DNA of 27,500 nt, from positions 55,001 through 82,500 of the forward strand of contig SEYY01022255.1 of assembly GCA_009176605.1 (NCBI GenBank). Reading direction: 5' to 3'. The translations under genes were made by a program, and so were the position numbers. Each line of letters opens with the position of its first letter. The first letter of the stretch is position 1. Below, piece after piece: positions 1 to 15,305 of the stretch. This DNA comes from Armadillidium nasatum (lineage: Eukaryota; Arthropoda; Malacostraca; Isopoda; Armadillidiidae). The notes under the pieces were generated by a model that was not told the DNA's origin, searched no databases, and saw nothing but the letters and a program-made list of their open reading frames with translations.

Positions 1-184
1 TAATAAAAATTTAGGACATTATTACGAAGGCTTAGTTTTATTAACATTAAACACGAAACAAATTGTATTACTAAAGCTGAGGTTTTCGAAATTGTTTTTA
101 TTAATATTGTGGCTTAGAATAGACACATAATGGGGCTGAAATGTTGAGCGAAATTTTTCCATGTCTTGATTTTAGTGGTTTAAT

Positions 185-189
<5 letters not shown>

Positions 190-231
<42 letters not shown>
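190..231. repeat. (TA)n microsatellite
   Basis: Uninterrupted TA dinucleotide run of about 42 bases. It lies about 40 bases upstream of the plus-strand LINE fragment. The first 189 bases of the window show no gene or recognisable element. Confidence 0.98.
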
Positions 232-234
<3 letters not shown>

Positions 235-274
235 TTTAGGCTAGCATAATTTTTTTTTACTTTTTCGCAGTTTC

Positions 275-690
275 CAATTATACAAGGGCCTCATCCGCCC
301 TTGTATGGAGTATTGCTCCATTCAAGGCCCTATATCTGGGGTGGCTCTGGTTTCACCGGTCTTTTGTATAGGGTTAAGTTCAAGACTAAAAGACTTATAA
401 ACTGTTCGGTTCTTTCTAATTCACTTGACCCTTTATCTTTGCGAAGTGACGTTGGTGTCTGGTTTCTACAACGTCAAATGCTTGGGGAAAATGACTACTC
501 GTATACCAACACCTTTACGGAGTCTTCGTAGAACAAGGGGTGCATTGTCCGCACATGAACTTTTTTGTGGACATAGGCAACTCCAGGCTTGTTCGCTGTG
601 ATACCTTCACCTTTCCAGCCACCTCTGTTTTGTGGAATTCTCTTCCATCTTCTGTTTTCTGTCAAATTTAATTTCAATTACTTTTAGACT
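275..690 (+). pseudogene. 5'-truncated jockey/CR1-like LINE, C-terminal end of ORF2
   Basis: This is a relic of the region after the reverse transcriptase of a non-LTR retrotransposon. From 275 one frame reads QLYKGLIRPCMEYCS. It then shifts to another frame reading IWGGSGFTGLLYRV and LINCSVLSNSLDPLSLRSD. This matches, in order, the block ALYRGVVRPCMEYAS...HIWGGSTHTALLEKV...LINSPALTNSLQSL in the longer LINE copy at the right of the window. Further on, 627-671 reads VLWNSLPSSVFCQI and then stops at 669-671, matching NTLPLSIFP of the longer copy but ending roughly 20 residues earlier. At least one frameshift, near 320-345, breaks the reading. The RT catalytic motifs are absent, as usual for a 5'-truncated copy. 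The protein is more diverged than the other three copies, so it may be a sister family. About 130 bp of unrecognised sequence separates it from a (TA)n tract. Confidence 0.75.
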
Positions 691-801
691 CAAGTCTGTG
701 ATCACCTACAATATCTGCGCTAGGTGGGACTTGTAGGGTTTTTTATTCTTTTATTACTTGAACACCTTCTCCTTGAATAAGGCTCTGACTGTGAGAAGAG
801 A

Positions 802-5982
<5,181 letters not shown>

Positions 5983-6232
5983 GAGTTCTCTCAGAATGAG
6001 GATAGAAGTCCTCAGAATAAAGATTGAAATTCTCTCAGAATAAAGATAGAAGTTCTTTCAGAAAAATGATAGAAGATCTCTCAGAATAAAAGAGATAGAT
6101 TTTTCAGAATAAAGATAATAATATATCTCTCAAAATAAAGATAGAACATCTCTCAGATTGAAGATAGTTTCTCAGAATGCAGATACAAGTTTTCTCAGAA
6201 TAAAGATAAAAGTTCTCTCAGAATGAAAGCTT
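5983..6232. repeat. Degenerate 23-bp minisatellite, about 11 copies
   Basis: Eleven head-to-tail copies of a unit with core CTCTCAGAATAAAGATAG, followed by AAGTT or similar. Spacing ranges from 19 to 25 bases. Units differ by substitutions and small indels, such as AGAATGAGGATAGAAG, AGAAAAATGATAGAAG and AGATTGAAGATAG, so the array is old or poorly homogenised. A lone related monomer (GTTCTCTTCAGAATGAAGAG) lies near 7829. There is no open reading frame through the array and no unique spacers, so it is a tandem minisatellite. Confidence 0.85.
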
Positions 6233-6842
6233 GTTTTCAAAGCCTCAAGTGGATTAAAAGGATTCTCGCTTTTGTTTTAAATAAATCTTTATGTAAATTT
6301 GCTTGTAGAGTATATTGTTTTAATTAGCATCGTAAATCTTTTACTAAACTGTAATTAATCTATTTGAAGTAAACAAATGTTTTTAATTATTTGAAAATTT
6401 TAACTTACTATAATAGATCATATGAATAAACATTAATTAAAATAAGTAACAAATGTTGAATTTTTGAATTCATTTATTATTGAACGAGTACCCAATTACA
6501 TTTATGCAGGTCGTTAAAAAAAAAAAAATTTAAATCCACATCAGTATCAGAGTTTAAATATAAACATTCGCATCCTTAAATGAGGAAAATGTAAAAATTC
6601 TCATCCGTAAAAAATAAAAATATCTCATCGGTAAAATCGCCACTACCCCACAACGTCACTACGCAGTCAAAGTTCTCTTTCCATATATTTTTTATCCCCT
6701 AAATTAAAACCCATCAATAATGTCCCTACCACTAACTTCTACTTAATTATGAAACGATGGTATAACTACATTTGAGTAAATCTAACTAGCCTTCCCTAAC
6801 AGCCTTCATCATTCATTTTACACTTTTAAACATTTTTCATAG
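6233..6842. other. AT-rich spacer without gene
   Basis: Nothing recognisable beyond A-rich runs, such as the one near 6518-6530. All frames are broken. Confidence 0.6.

Positions 6843-6927
<85 letters not shown>
6843..6927. repeat. (AT)n microsatellite
   Basis: About 85 bases of AT with one phase slip near 6862. It is followed by a TGTG/TGCA-rich alternating purine-pyrimidine stretch to about 7015. Confidence 0.95.
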
Positions 6928-6930
<3 letters not shown>

Positions 6931-7369
6931 AGAGAATGAACACAATGCGCATGTATGTATGAATAAATGTGCATATTATGTGCATTTGTATAAGCATGTG
7001 TACATGTGTGTGCGTGGAATGCAAAGTTATAAGATACATCCTACTTTAAAAAAAAAAAAAAATAAAATAAAAAACCCAGGTTAAATCCTATTATTACTTC
7101 TAATAACTTCTTGAGTTTCTTTTTCCGTACGAGAAGACCAAATTAATAAAAAGGATTTCATTATTGAAGTCTTTTTAGAGTAAGGAGAAAAAGAAGAATA
7201 AGAAGAAAAGGAAGTACTTCAAAACCCAAATGAACAAAAGACAAAGTCTTTTCGAAGGCTTCCTTTTAAAGAATGACTATTGAATTATTATATTTTTTTT
7301 ATACATTTCTTAATTAGGATGTTAATTAGTATTAAATGAACGGGTCTTTTCAATGCATTTCATATATAT

Positions 7370-7375
<6 letters not shown>
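6928..7375. other. Spacer without gene
   Basis: GT/CA-rich alternating sequence at 6940-7015, a 15-base A run near 7050 and purine-rich AAGAAG patches near 7190-7215. No coding signal was seen. Confidence 0.6.
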
Positions 7376-7422
<47 letters not shown>

Positions 7423-7583
7423 TTATATATTTATAATATATATATATAATATATGCCGTGGAAACCGGTAGAGTGATTGATTCACGTCTTGAAGCACCGT
7501 TTCGGTCCTTTATATGAACCATAGTGATAAAGTCCTAGAAAATTTTCCTGCTAGAGATAGGGTAAAATATAATATATATATAT

Positions 7584-7677
<94 letters not shown>

Positions 7678-7680
7678 TAT
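7376..7680. repeat. Two interrupted (AT)n tracts around a short unique segment
   Basis: AT tracts at 7376-7454 and 7568-7680 flank a 113-base unique segment with ordinary base composition (GGAAACCGGTAGAGTGATTG and onward). Both tracts contain several TAATATA slips. I could not assign the island to a known element. Confidence 0.9.
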
Positions 7681-8363
7681 AGAAAGGATTTAGAAGAGAA
7701 GGAGAGAGGCATGGGGCGTATTCTCTGCTATTCAAGTGAGAAAAGGACCTAAGGAAAATATGTTTTAAAAAAAAATTTTTTTTTTAACTATCGTAAAGAC
7801 GTAAAGCTCTTTATTCCTTCTGGTTTGAAGTAGTTCTCTTCAGAATGAAGAGATTCTTGAAATGGTCTTCCTTTTTACAAAAACGTTAAAGTTACTGTTT
7901 TCAGATTGGAAACAAACAATTACTCAAGTTGGAGGATTTTATAAACGAGAAGAACATTGGTGATAATTTTAAAATCTTACATTTGGCTTGCAGACGAGTG
8001 ATCTATTTACAAAAGAAATTAAAAACGAGGAAAGGAAAGAGTCGGAACAAAGTTTTAGATCGTACCGAGGCAAAACAAAGTAGAGCAGTGGTTATAGTCT
8101 CGAAGAAAAATTGCATTAAGACGAATTCCTATCGAAGTTTATGCACGATATTGATTCGAAGTTGAGGCAACACAGTTTTGTGAGGACAATTTTTTTCCGC
8201 AAACAGATAAAATTTTAATATCCTGTAAATTTTTGTGTTAAAATATCTTCGCTTCTCAATCGGGGGGGGAAAGAATCAACATAGCTTTACTTGCTGCTTT
8301 GTTTAGCATTGAAGTACGCTCTTGGTTGTAACCCAAATAAGTTCGGCCACGTTGGCTTCTAAT
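7681..8363. other. Spacer with one short unassigned open frame
   Basis: An open frame of 78 codons (7929-8165, plus) encodes a Lys/Arg-rich peptide beginning MEDFINEKNIGDNF. I recognise no domain or family in it. It is flanked by repeats, so I treat it as a chance frame. A monomer of the 23-bp minisatellite lies near 7829 and an 8-base G run near 8262-8269. Confidence 0.5.
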
Positions 8364-8367
8364 AATA

Positions 8368-8411
<44 letters not shown>

Positions 8412-8417
8412 ATATAT

Positions 8418-8450
<33 letters not shown>

Positions 8451-8460
8451 ATAATATATA
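8364..8460. repeat. Interrupted (AT)n tract
   Basis: Nearly 100 bases of AT with at least six phase slips, more degenerate than the tracts to its left. Confidence 0.93.
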
Positions 8461-10087
8461 AGTTTAAAAGCCAATTCCGAATATCAAAAATTGACATTCA
8501 GGTAATATGCTCTTAAGAAACGAGATGAAATATTTCATGCTCCTAGAATTACTCCACAGGCTGCGCAGTCCATTTTCATTCTGTCTCTTCTTTTCTTTCT
8601 TATAATATTTCATTTGGGTGTTCATTCACAGCTGGGTTAACTAAATCACTCTAATTGAGGATTGAAGTTAGTATATCAGCATATAAGCCTCTCACTAGAT
8701 ATATATAGTGATAGTATATTGATACAATAAATATAGCTCTGGATAAACAACAGTCTTTTGACGAACCTACGAGTAGGATCCATCAGACTCACGAGTTATA
8801 ATCGCATTCTCATAGTGTTACAGATACTCTATATAGAAGATAGTATAGTACATATAGAATATGATATCTTATTAATAAAAGAAATATTATATAATAAAAT
8901 ATATACTTTTATATGGATCATATATAAATTAATACTTAGGAAGGTAGAGTATGATAGTAAAGTATATAAAAGTGATAATTTAGTCTATCACAATAAATAA
9001 CTATATAATACTATACAGTATTATTAGTAGATTATAAGTATAATATGATTATTATCAAGTATATATAATAAAGTATAGCATAAAGTATAGTACAGTTGTT
9101 TAGGATCCTATCTGAATTAATTATCTAAGAGGTAGGTAGATATAAGAGGAAGAGGCATAAGTTTAGAGTAGTATGACATTATTATATATATTTTATTAGA
9201 GCAACTGCCAGGAAGGATGAATGAAGAAGTCACTACTCATACATTGAGTAGATAGACAATAAGCATTCAGAATATTAACTTTCGCGCATTACCGCCTTTC
9301 GCAAAATTCAACATCCGCATATCCACATTTCAAAACCTCAAATCGCATCGCACATGACCGAAATTAGATAATCTGGATCCAGCAATAAGAGAAAATATGA
9401 CAATGCTGATCTCTATTCACTTAAATTGTGATTTATATATATACGAAAGTAGATTAATTATTGCTACTAGTATAGTAATATCCTACGGGAATTAGATATA
9501 TTATTAATAGTTGCTGTGATGCTTTATGGAGTGAAGACGATTGGTAATCCCTGAAAGCAGTAAATCTCATGTATATAGCGTATAAATAGCTAGTATATAT
9601 TAAGAATCTAGTGCAAGATATGTTTAATTACAATGGTTTATTATTAGGTATATATATATATATATTTTAAAGTATGTAGAAGCTAGGAGAGCAATGGAAT
9701 TATATGTAAAAAATAGTTGTTCGCAAAATTTTAGATTTATCTGCCACCATAATCATGTTGACCACCAGCATGAAGAGGAAAAATGTGATATCAACATCAA
9801 TGTAAGGAAGTGGTATCACTACATATTTGCTCAGCACCTACTCTTACTTCGTCGCTGATATCCTCATCTGTTAATCCCCAACAAAAAATATACATAAAGC
9901 TTCTGTAAATAGGATCACTTATATCTCAACTTAATAGGAATATTCTTACTATAATTGAAGCTACATTCCCGCAACGCCAGTTCATTCCTACAAATTAACA
10001 CGTCACATCTTCAATTATTATAATCAGTTTCTCAGACATTAACGAGTCTTTCAATCTTCTCAGAGTCATCAATTAATTTATTTTTTT
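8461..10087. other. AT-rich, gene-free region with short TA runs
   Basis: No intact frame or domain was seen. TATATA-rich sequence dominates 8690-9200 and 9430-9660. The hAT-like repeat copy at 9281-9428 is listed separately. Sequence just before the GIY-YIG relic (9940-10060) has short motifs such as CGCCAGTTCATTCCTACAAA (FIPT in one frame). That could be the end of a Penelope-like RT linker, but the signal is too weak to mark. Confidence 0.5.
9281..9428. repeat. Relic end of a probable hAT-like non-autonomous element
   Basis: The stretch shares TCAACATCCGCA, an ATCC-rich neighbour, AAAATA.TGACA and a terminal ATTCACTTAAA with 14851-14940, in the same order and orientation. Runs of ATCCGC near an element end are common in hAT-type subterminal repeats. 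That assignment is inference; the repetition within the window is what is seen. No transposase sequence accompanies it. Confidence 0.45.
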
Positions 10088-10330
10088 AAGTGTATCAGCT
10101 GTAATGCGGCATATGTAAGCAAAACTGGTCTACAATTGAAAGTAAGGATTGATAAGCATAGAGGAGTTTCCTTTAGAACAGACCATCTTCTTTGCTAGAC
10201 CATGAACATATCTACCATTTTTCTTCATTAAATTTCTCTCTTCATCAATAGGCATCTTCACTTCTTGATCGTAGGATTTTGAAGTTTTATATATAAAAAC
10301 TCATTTGCCCATCCTTAATTGATGAAGCTT
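10088..10330 (+). pseudogene. GIY-YIG endonuclease relic of a Penelope-like element
   Basis: Thirty-six codons (10088-10195, stop TAG at 10196) read KCISCNAAYVSKTGLQLKVR followed by IDKHRGVSF. This has the layout of the Penelope-like GIY-YIG domain: a Cys-x2-Cys pair, a YV-x-KT core, a catalytic-type Arg in LKVRI and a His in the E/DKHRG segment. After one or more frameshifts, the frame around 10280-10312 reads FEVLYIKTHLPILN and then stops. This resembles the usual C-terminal block in which a conserved Glu precedes an IYIKTKKPxLN motif. The canonical Gly of YVGKTGR has become Ser and the Arg has become Leu. The domain cuts target DNA for TPRT-like insertion of Penelope elements. Here it is broken and no RT was found upstream. 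An isolated host GIY-YIG gene is unlikely given the decay. Confidence 0.6.
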
Positions 10331-10810
10331 CTATTGTCCGAATACTTCTTAACTATCTAAAACGAGTCTTCTTTACCAAATATAGGCTTTTACGCCATTT
10401 TAGTTTTTATTGTTACTTGTTATTTTCTAGAGGATCATGTTTAATTATGGTATACCTTATTACTATGTTAGTTATATATTTTTATCCTATGACAATTTGA
10501 TATATTTAAATTGTCTTAGTTATAGGATGTAAAATAAAGTCCTATAGTTTCTCGATTGTATTTTAAAAAAGCAATTGAAATGTAAACTTTAAGTGTATTA
10601 AATAGATATTTCTCGTGGTAATCACCCTTTAATATTAGATAGGCTGGACCTTTAAATCTACTTCAACGGTCACTGGGGTAGAAGAGAAAGCTGGTCTCTA
10701 ACTATATATATATAATATATTCTTCTTCTTTCTTTCTAGCCTTACGGTAGAGCTCTATCTATATCCTACCTTTAATATCCACCCATATATAATATATATA
10801 TATATATTAT

Positions 10811-10844
<34 letters not shown>

Positions 10845-11289
10845 TATATATATATATAGTCCCCCAGGAAGGGTCACCTTAATCTCGCTCAGTAGGAGAC
10901 AGCATCTTCCCAACATATCTGTCCTTTATAAGTTCTCACCAGAGCCCTATATAAATAAGTATCAGGTATTTCGACTCATTTGGATCTCAATGCTGTAATA
11001 TCACTATAAGTCTATTCAAACTTCACACAGTGATAGGGTTTTACCACCTTATACACAGATAAGGATCAGCAATTGTTTTCCCATAACTATATAAACTTAC
11101 TAAACCTCTCACCACAGCTCTATCCAGAAGATTGTGCTTCTATTTGAGCTATGTGTTTAACATCAATAGCTGTGTTCATGTGAATTGTTAACAATATACC
11201 GTTGGCAGAGTAATCACGAAAGGTCGGGTTGTTAGTCCTGTCTCCCTTGCTTTTAGTTCTCCTCACATGATCCGAACCTGTCGTCGATT
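10331..11289. other. Gene-free region with poly(T) and TA runs
   Basis: No coding signal was seen. A hairpin-forming segment lies at about 10476-10521: arms ATCCTAT/ATAGGAT and GACAATTT/AAATTGTC, with a 6-base asymmetry. Interrupted TA runs and a poly(T) run of about 29 bases occupy 10784-10858. The segment 10860-11290 has more balanced composition but many stops in every frame. Confidence 0.5.
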
Positions 11290-11377
11290 TTCAAGCTACT
11301 GTATTTATAATTTTTAATTTTTAATGTTAAGGTTTTATTTTTTCATTAAAAGCCGAAATGAGCTTAGTCTATAAAGA

Positions 11378-11395
<18 letters not shown>
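11290..11395. repeat. Diverged dispersed repeat, copy 1
   Basis: Shares the string ATTAAAAGCCGAAA and flanking similarity (T-rich lead, then GCTTAGTCTATAAAGA against GGCTTATGAAAAGA) with 13565-13660 in the same orientation. Both copies run into TA-rich sequence at their right ends. Element type unknown. Confidence 0.45.

Positions 11396-11420
<25 letters not shown>
11384..11420. repeat. Short (AT)n tract
   Basis: AT run of about 37 bases with slips at both ends. Confidence 0.9.
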
Positions 11421-11421
<1 letters not shown>

Positions 11422-11757
11422 AGGTTAGAGATTACTACTAGAGTATAATTAGATTATATATTTGTTATATTATAACTATTACCGGCAGTAAAAATCTTAT
11501 ATCTAGCGATGCTGTATTAGTCGGAATTACTACAATATATATATATATTGGCGGCCGTTGGCGGCTCGTGTAAAACCTTGGCATAAGGATACTATATAGT
11601 AGTGCTTGCGATGTTATAGCAAAGCGTCTCATTTCAGTAGTTCTATACAATAAATTAACTAATCACTCATTTTCGAATTCAACTATCACCAATATACCGC
11701 AATAATGAGAAAATGACAATCTCAGATCCATCACATAAGTAATATATTAAATATATA

Positions 11758-11788
<31 letters not shown>

Positions 11789-12120
11789 GATATTATATTA
11801 TTAATAGTATATATAATAATATATATCTATATATACTATATAGATATATAGATATATAACATATTATTATTTTGTGTGTAGTTGTGTTGTATGTAGCTGT
11901 GTGTGTAAAATTTCATAAATCTTTGAAATCCTCATCCTGAGTAACTCAGTCTGTAATCGATATAACGTTTATATATAACTTAAGTCAGAGGGGCCTGGTT
12001 CGGGCATAGGTCGAGCGGGTAAATACGATGTGACGGTTTCTCCCTGTCACTAGCTCTCAAGTTTCGAATGACATATGATTCAGTCAAATACCGAGTTATA
12101 TAATATCGTTGGAGTTTAGC
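11421..12120. other. Gene-free region
   Basis: TA-rich clusters at 11740-11862 with TATAGATATA interruptions. A GT-rich patch follows (11872-11910), then a GC-richer stretch at 11985-12060 containing GGCCTGGTTCGGGCATAGG. No tRNA-like fold or reading frame was convincing. Confidence 0.5.
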
Positions 12121-12205
12121 TCTATTGCCAAATGATGGGCAATCTCCGGTCAATATCCGCGATAATGGCCTGGTCCACAGCCAGCGGTAATCCGCGTGGG
12201 CCCGA
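12121..12205. repeat. GC-rich relic related to a hAT-like element end
   Basis: Contains AATATCCGCGATAATGGC and GGTAATCCGCGTGGGCCC. The reverse complement resembles 14541-14600 around GCCAT..T.GCGGATAT. TCCGC-rich ends recur in several places in this window. The superfamily assignment is inference and the alignment is short. Confidence 0.35.
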
Positions 12206-12832
12206 GAAAATAGAGATGTATAGAAATATAGAGATGATTAATACAGATACCTAAGTAAATTGGCGAACATACTTCTATTTTTTAATAAGTGATGCCTGAG
12301 ATACTGATATAAATAGATATATACCAGATTACCTTAGATACTTATATAGAATTATATTTATAATTAATACACTCTCAGTTACGTAAACGATATCAGATAA
12401 TAGTCTGTATAGCTATGCTCGTTGCATTCATTATTTAAAAATAAGATCAAGATTGTATTGGACGATATTTGTAGCATGTCTGGTACAACAAGTTTTCTAT
12501 ATAATTCTTTATTTTTCCATTGGTGATTAGTGATCATCGAGTATTTATTTAATACAATCTCCACATCTATATATCTTTTCGGATACGACTATTAACACTA
12601 TTATGAATAACGCATCGCTAATATAACTACAGTAGATCTACTCAACTTTTATCTTTATTAATATGTTGTTGTTTTATTCAATATTTCCAATAAAAAATAT
12701 TCCATTCCATTTTCCAGAGGATACATGCTCTTACTCTTGACACTAAGTTCTCATGGCTACGTGATCTCATGCTTCGTAAAAATGTAATTTGCTACATGAA
12801 TCCACAAATTTTTATCTTTTCATATATATATA

Positions 12833-12833
<1 letters not shown>
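12206..12833. other. Gene-free region
   Basis: AT-rich sequence with no recognised element. Short frames such as the 61-codon minus-strand frame at 12379-12564 have no domain and lie in repeat-derived surroundings. Confidence 0.5.

Positions 12834-12835
<2 letters not shown>

Positions 12836-12913
<78 letters not shown>
12836..12913. repeat. Poly(A) homopolymer flanked by (TA)n
   Basis: About 78 consecutive A residues set between short TATATA runs on both sides. The length is compatible with a retroposon tail or homopolymer expansion. No retroposed body is recognisable upstream, and long homopolymers are also assembly-sensitive. Confidence 0.9.
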
Positions 12914-12918
<5 letters not shown>

Positions 12919-13120
12919 ATTTATATATATATATATGAAACAAATTAAAAATTAACCGCACTATATTCAAAACATGGACATAATATAATCGCTAAATTTC
13001 TTATAAGGCTAAACACTTCAAGAAAATTGACTTGGTAGATAATTTTCTCACAAAAGAAATTATAAGCTATAAACGCGCAGGATACGTCTGCAGAAGTGTT
13101 GCATAAATTTAATACAGATA
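12914..13120. other. Gene-free spacer
   Basis: AT-rich sequence with no recognisable coding or element signature. Confidence 0.5.
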
Positions 13121-13160
13121 CCCCAAAAATGGCCGATACTACCGATACCGATGACTATCA
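13121..13160 (-). repeat. Diverged copy of the TATCGG-rich element
   Basis: CCAAAAATGGCCGATACTAC followed by CGATACCGATGAC matches, in reverse complement, the TATCGGTATCGGCAAATTTT segment with TTGG at about 20914-20934. This suggests a second, older and mostly eroded copy of the same repeat family lying in the opposite orientation. Confidence 0.5.
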
Positions 13161-13419
13161 GCGGTATAACAATCAATCATAATAGAAACAATCAACGGAC
13201 TGTACGTATTACCATCAGTATAATGTATCCAAACTAAGAAGGATACGATAAAGCTCTATACTGCGACGGTAATTGAAATAATTACTATTAACTTAATAAA
13301 TTTACTCAAGGAATTAATCAATAATATTTATACTATATTCTTTTTATATGATTGTGCGTTTAATATTTTGTGTATTAATATATTATAAGTTAAGGTTAAA
13401 GTGATATATCGGCCATAAA

Positions 13420-13920
13420 GTTAATATATATATATTATATACTATAATATATTAATATAATATATATAATATATATCTTTAATAATATATATATATAAAG
13501 TGCTTTTAAGTTCTAAATACACATGATAATCTAGATCCTTGTTAATATCTGAATATTTATAAAGCCTCGTTTTAAATTTATATTAAATTTCTAAATAGTA
13601 GGGTTATATTTTATTAAAAGCCGAAAGTAACATTGGCTTATGAAAAGATTAATATATTATAAATAATTTATAAATTAATATATAATAATATATATATATA
13701 TATTATTATATATATATAATATAATAATATAATATATATATATATATTAATATATAATTATTATAATATATATATATTATATAAATATTAATATTTATAT
13801 AATTATATAATAATATTAACTATATAATCAATATATATATATTATATATATAAATATTTTTATATATTATTCTATGAACAATATATATATAAAATAATAT
13901 ATACATATATATAAAATAAC
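13420..13920. repeat. Degenerate TA-rich mosaic
   Basis: Two blocks (about 13425-13500 and 13655-13915) consist of TATATA runs heavily interrupted by AATA, TTAA and TATT. Between them lies copy 2 of the dispersed repeat (13565-13660, ATTAAAAGCCGAAA). The mosaic looks like decayed microsatellite. Confidence 0.8.
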
Positions 13921-14532
13921 TTAGTAATCTTTTTCTTACCACATAACTATTAAAACATAAACCTCTCTCTCTAGACATGAGAACTTAATTATACACTGTC
14001 TTATGTCTGTTTTATATATTCATAATATTGATCTGTATATACGCATTTAAAAAGGAACATATAAAAGACAAGCTATATATACTAACTTGTAATACTATAA
14101 TAAAATCTGCTATAGGGATGGAGCGATAGCAATTTTGACATTGATAATTTATTTTTTAACGCTGAATAAGATCTGCTTAGATACCTCTGTGCTATTATGG
14201 CGCAGAAATTTTAAAAATCAAGCCACTCGCCAGTTCTCGATATACCACACTCGCAATCGATCTATGATAAAAATATGTAATGCTAGATTACGTAGCCCCG
14301 AGTACATATTTTGACAGTGACAAAAACTGCGATATTTATTATCTCTATATATTATTCTTTAATGAATGATTTTATCAATATTTTTGCTCGATATTACTTA
14401 AGTGTGTATTAAAAGATATCAAGGAAATATATGACTCCGATACCTTGCCACTGTCTCTGAACACGAAATAAATTTCACTCTAATTACCTTAAATATATTT
14501 ATTCAACATCCTACACTGGTATTTTTAATTTG
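13921..14532. other. Gene-free region
   Basis: Ordinary AT-rich sequence with stops in all frames. No recognised element. Confidence 0.5.
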
Positions 14533-14940
14533 GAGGGGCTGCAGGCCTGGAGCCCATAATGACGAGCCGCCATATTGCGGATATCCGCAGATCGGATGTC
14601 AGTAGATATGATTATTTATAATTTTTTTTAAGAGGTTTTACCATAGATTCTTGGAATTTTAAAAATAAAATCCTGAATCTATGTTACCAGGTATTAGTAT
14701 TGTGGGACATGGACTACAACTCTTATGATACACCTACCACCTAATAACTCTTTCCTTTATATCACTATACCTATATTATACCTACTCATAATACTATTTA
14801 GATAATTAAAGGTGTGTTCATATGTCACAATTAGTCGATCTCTTACATCAAAATTAACATCCTCGCATTTCGAAATATATCAACATCCGCAGATCCGCAA
14901 TTGAGTAAAATAATGACATCCCCGATTAATTCACTTAAAA
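14533..14940. mobile_element. Probable miniature (MITE-like) element with TCCGC-rich ends
   Basis: The left part contains ATTGCGGATATCCGCAGATC followed by GGATGT. The right part contains TCAACATCCGCAGATCCGCA, whose reverse complement (TGCGGATCTGCGGATGTTGA) lines up with the left part around TTGCGGAT and GCGGATGT. The interior is non-coding and centres on a strong hairpin at 14642-14683. The size of about 400 bp, inverted TCCGC-rich ends and lack of coding sequence suggest a non-autonomous hAT-type element. Exact ends and the target-site duplication could not be fixed, so the boundaries are approximate. Confidence 0.4.
14642..14683. repeat. Near-perfect hairpin inside the MITE-like element
   Basis: Arms CATAGATTC (14642-14650) and GAATCTATG (14675-14683) pair over 9 bp. 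Inside them GGAATTTTA (14653-14661) pairs with TAAAATCC (14666-14673) with one bulged A, leaving a loop of 4 bases. Confidence 0.7.
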
Positions 14941-14969
14941 TAAATAAAAATATATTTATAAATATTATA

Positions 14970-15178
<209 letters not shown>

Positions 15179-15180
15179 AA

Positions 15181-15203
15181 GTGTGTGCGTATGCGAGTGC
15201 GAG

Positions 15204-15245
<42 letters not shown>
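15181..15245. repeat. (GT)n microsatellite
   Basis: GT/GC-interrupted start (GTGTGTGCGTATGCGAGTGC) followed by about 38 bases of clean GT. It directly follows the AT tract and abuts the left side of the mariner-like relic. Confidence 0.96.
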
Positions 15246-15247
<2 letters not shown>

Positions 15248-15305
15248 CAATAGGTAACTTATGCATAGGGTTTTGTAACAGGATTTTGTATTTTATTTTC
15301 GTTTG

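Noticed and set aside
5983..6232. Possible CRISPR-like array
   Set aside because: The units are contiguous with no unique spacers of constant length, they vary in sequence, and the window is clearly a eukaryotic nuclear sequence.
7929..8165. 78-codon basic open frame as a small gene
   Set aside because: No recognisable domain, no conserved neighbour and no initiation context. It is the length expected by chance in a spacer of this size.
10476..10521. Hairpin as a transcription terminator or microRNA precursor
   Set aside because: The stem is AT-rich, interrupted by a 6-base asymmetry and lies in gene-free repeat-derived sequence. Chance inverted repeats are frequent at this composition.
11985..12060. 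tRNA- or SINE-like sequence around GGTTCGGGCATAGG and GGTCGAGCGGG
   Set aside because: No A-box/B-box pair at proper spacing and no cloverleaf fold could be drawn. The resemblance is only a few bases.
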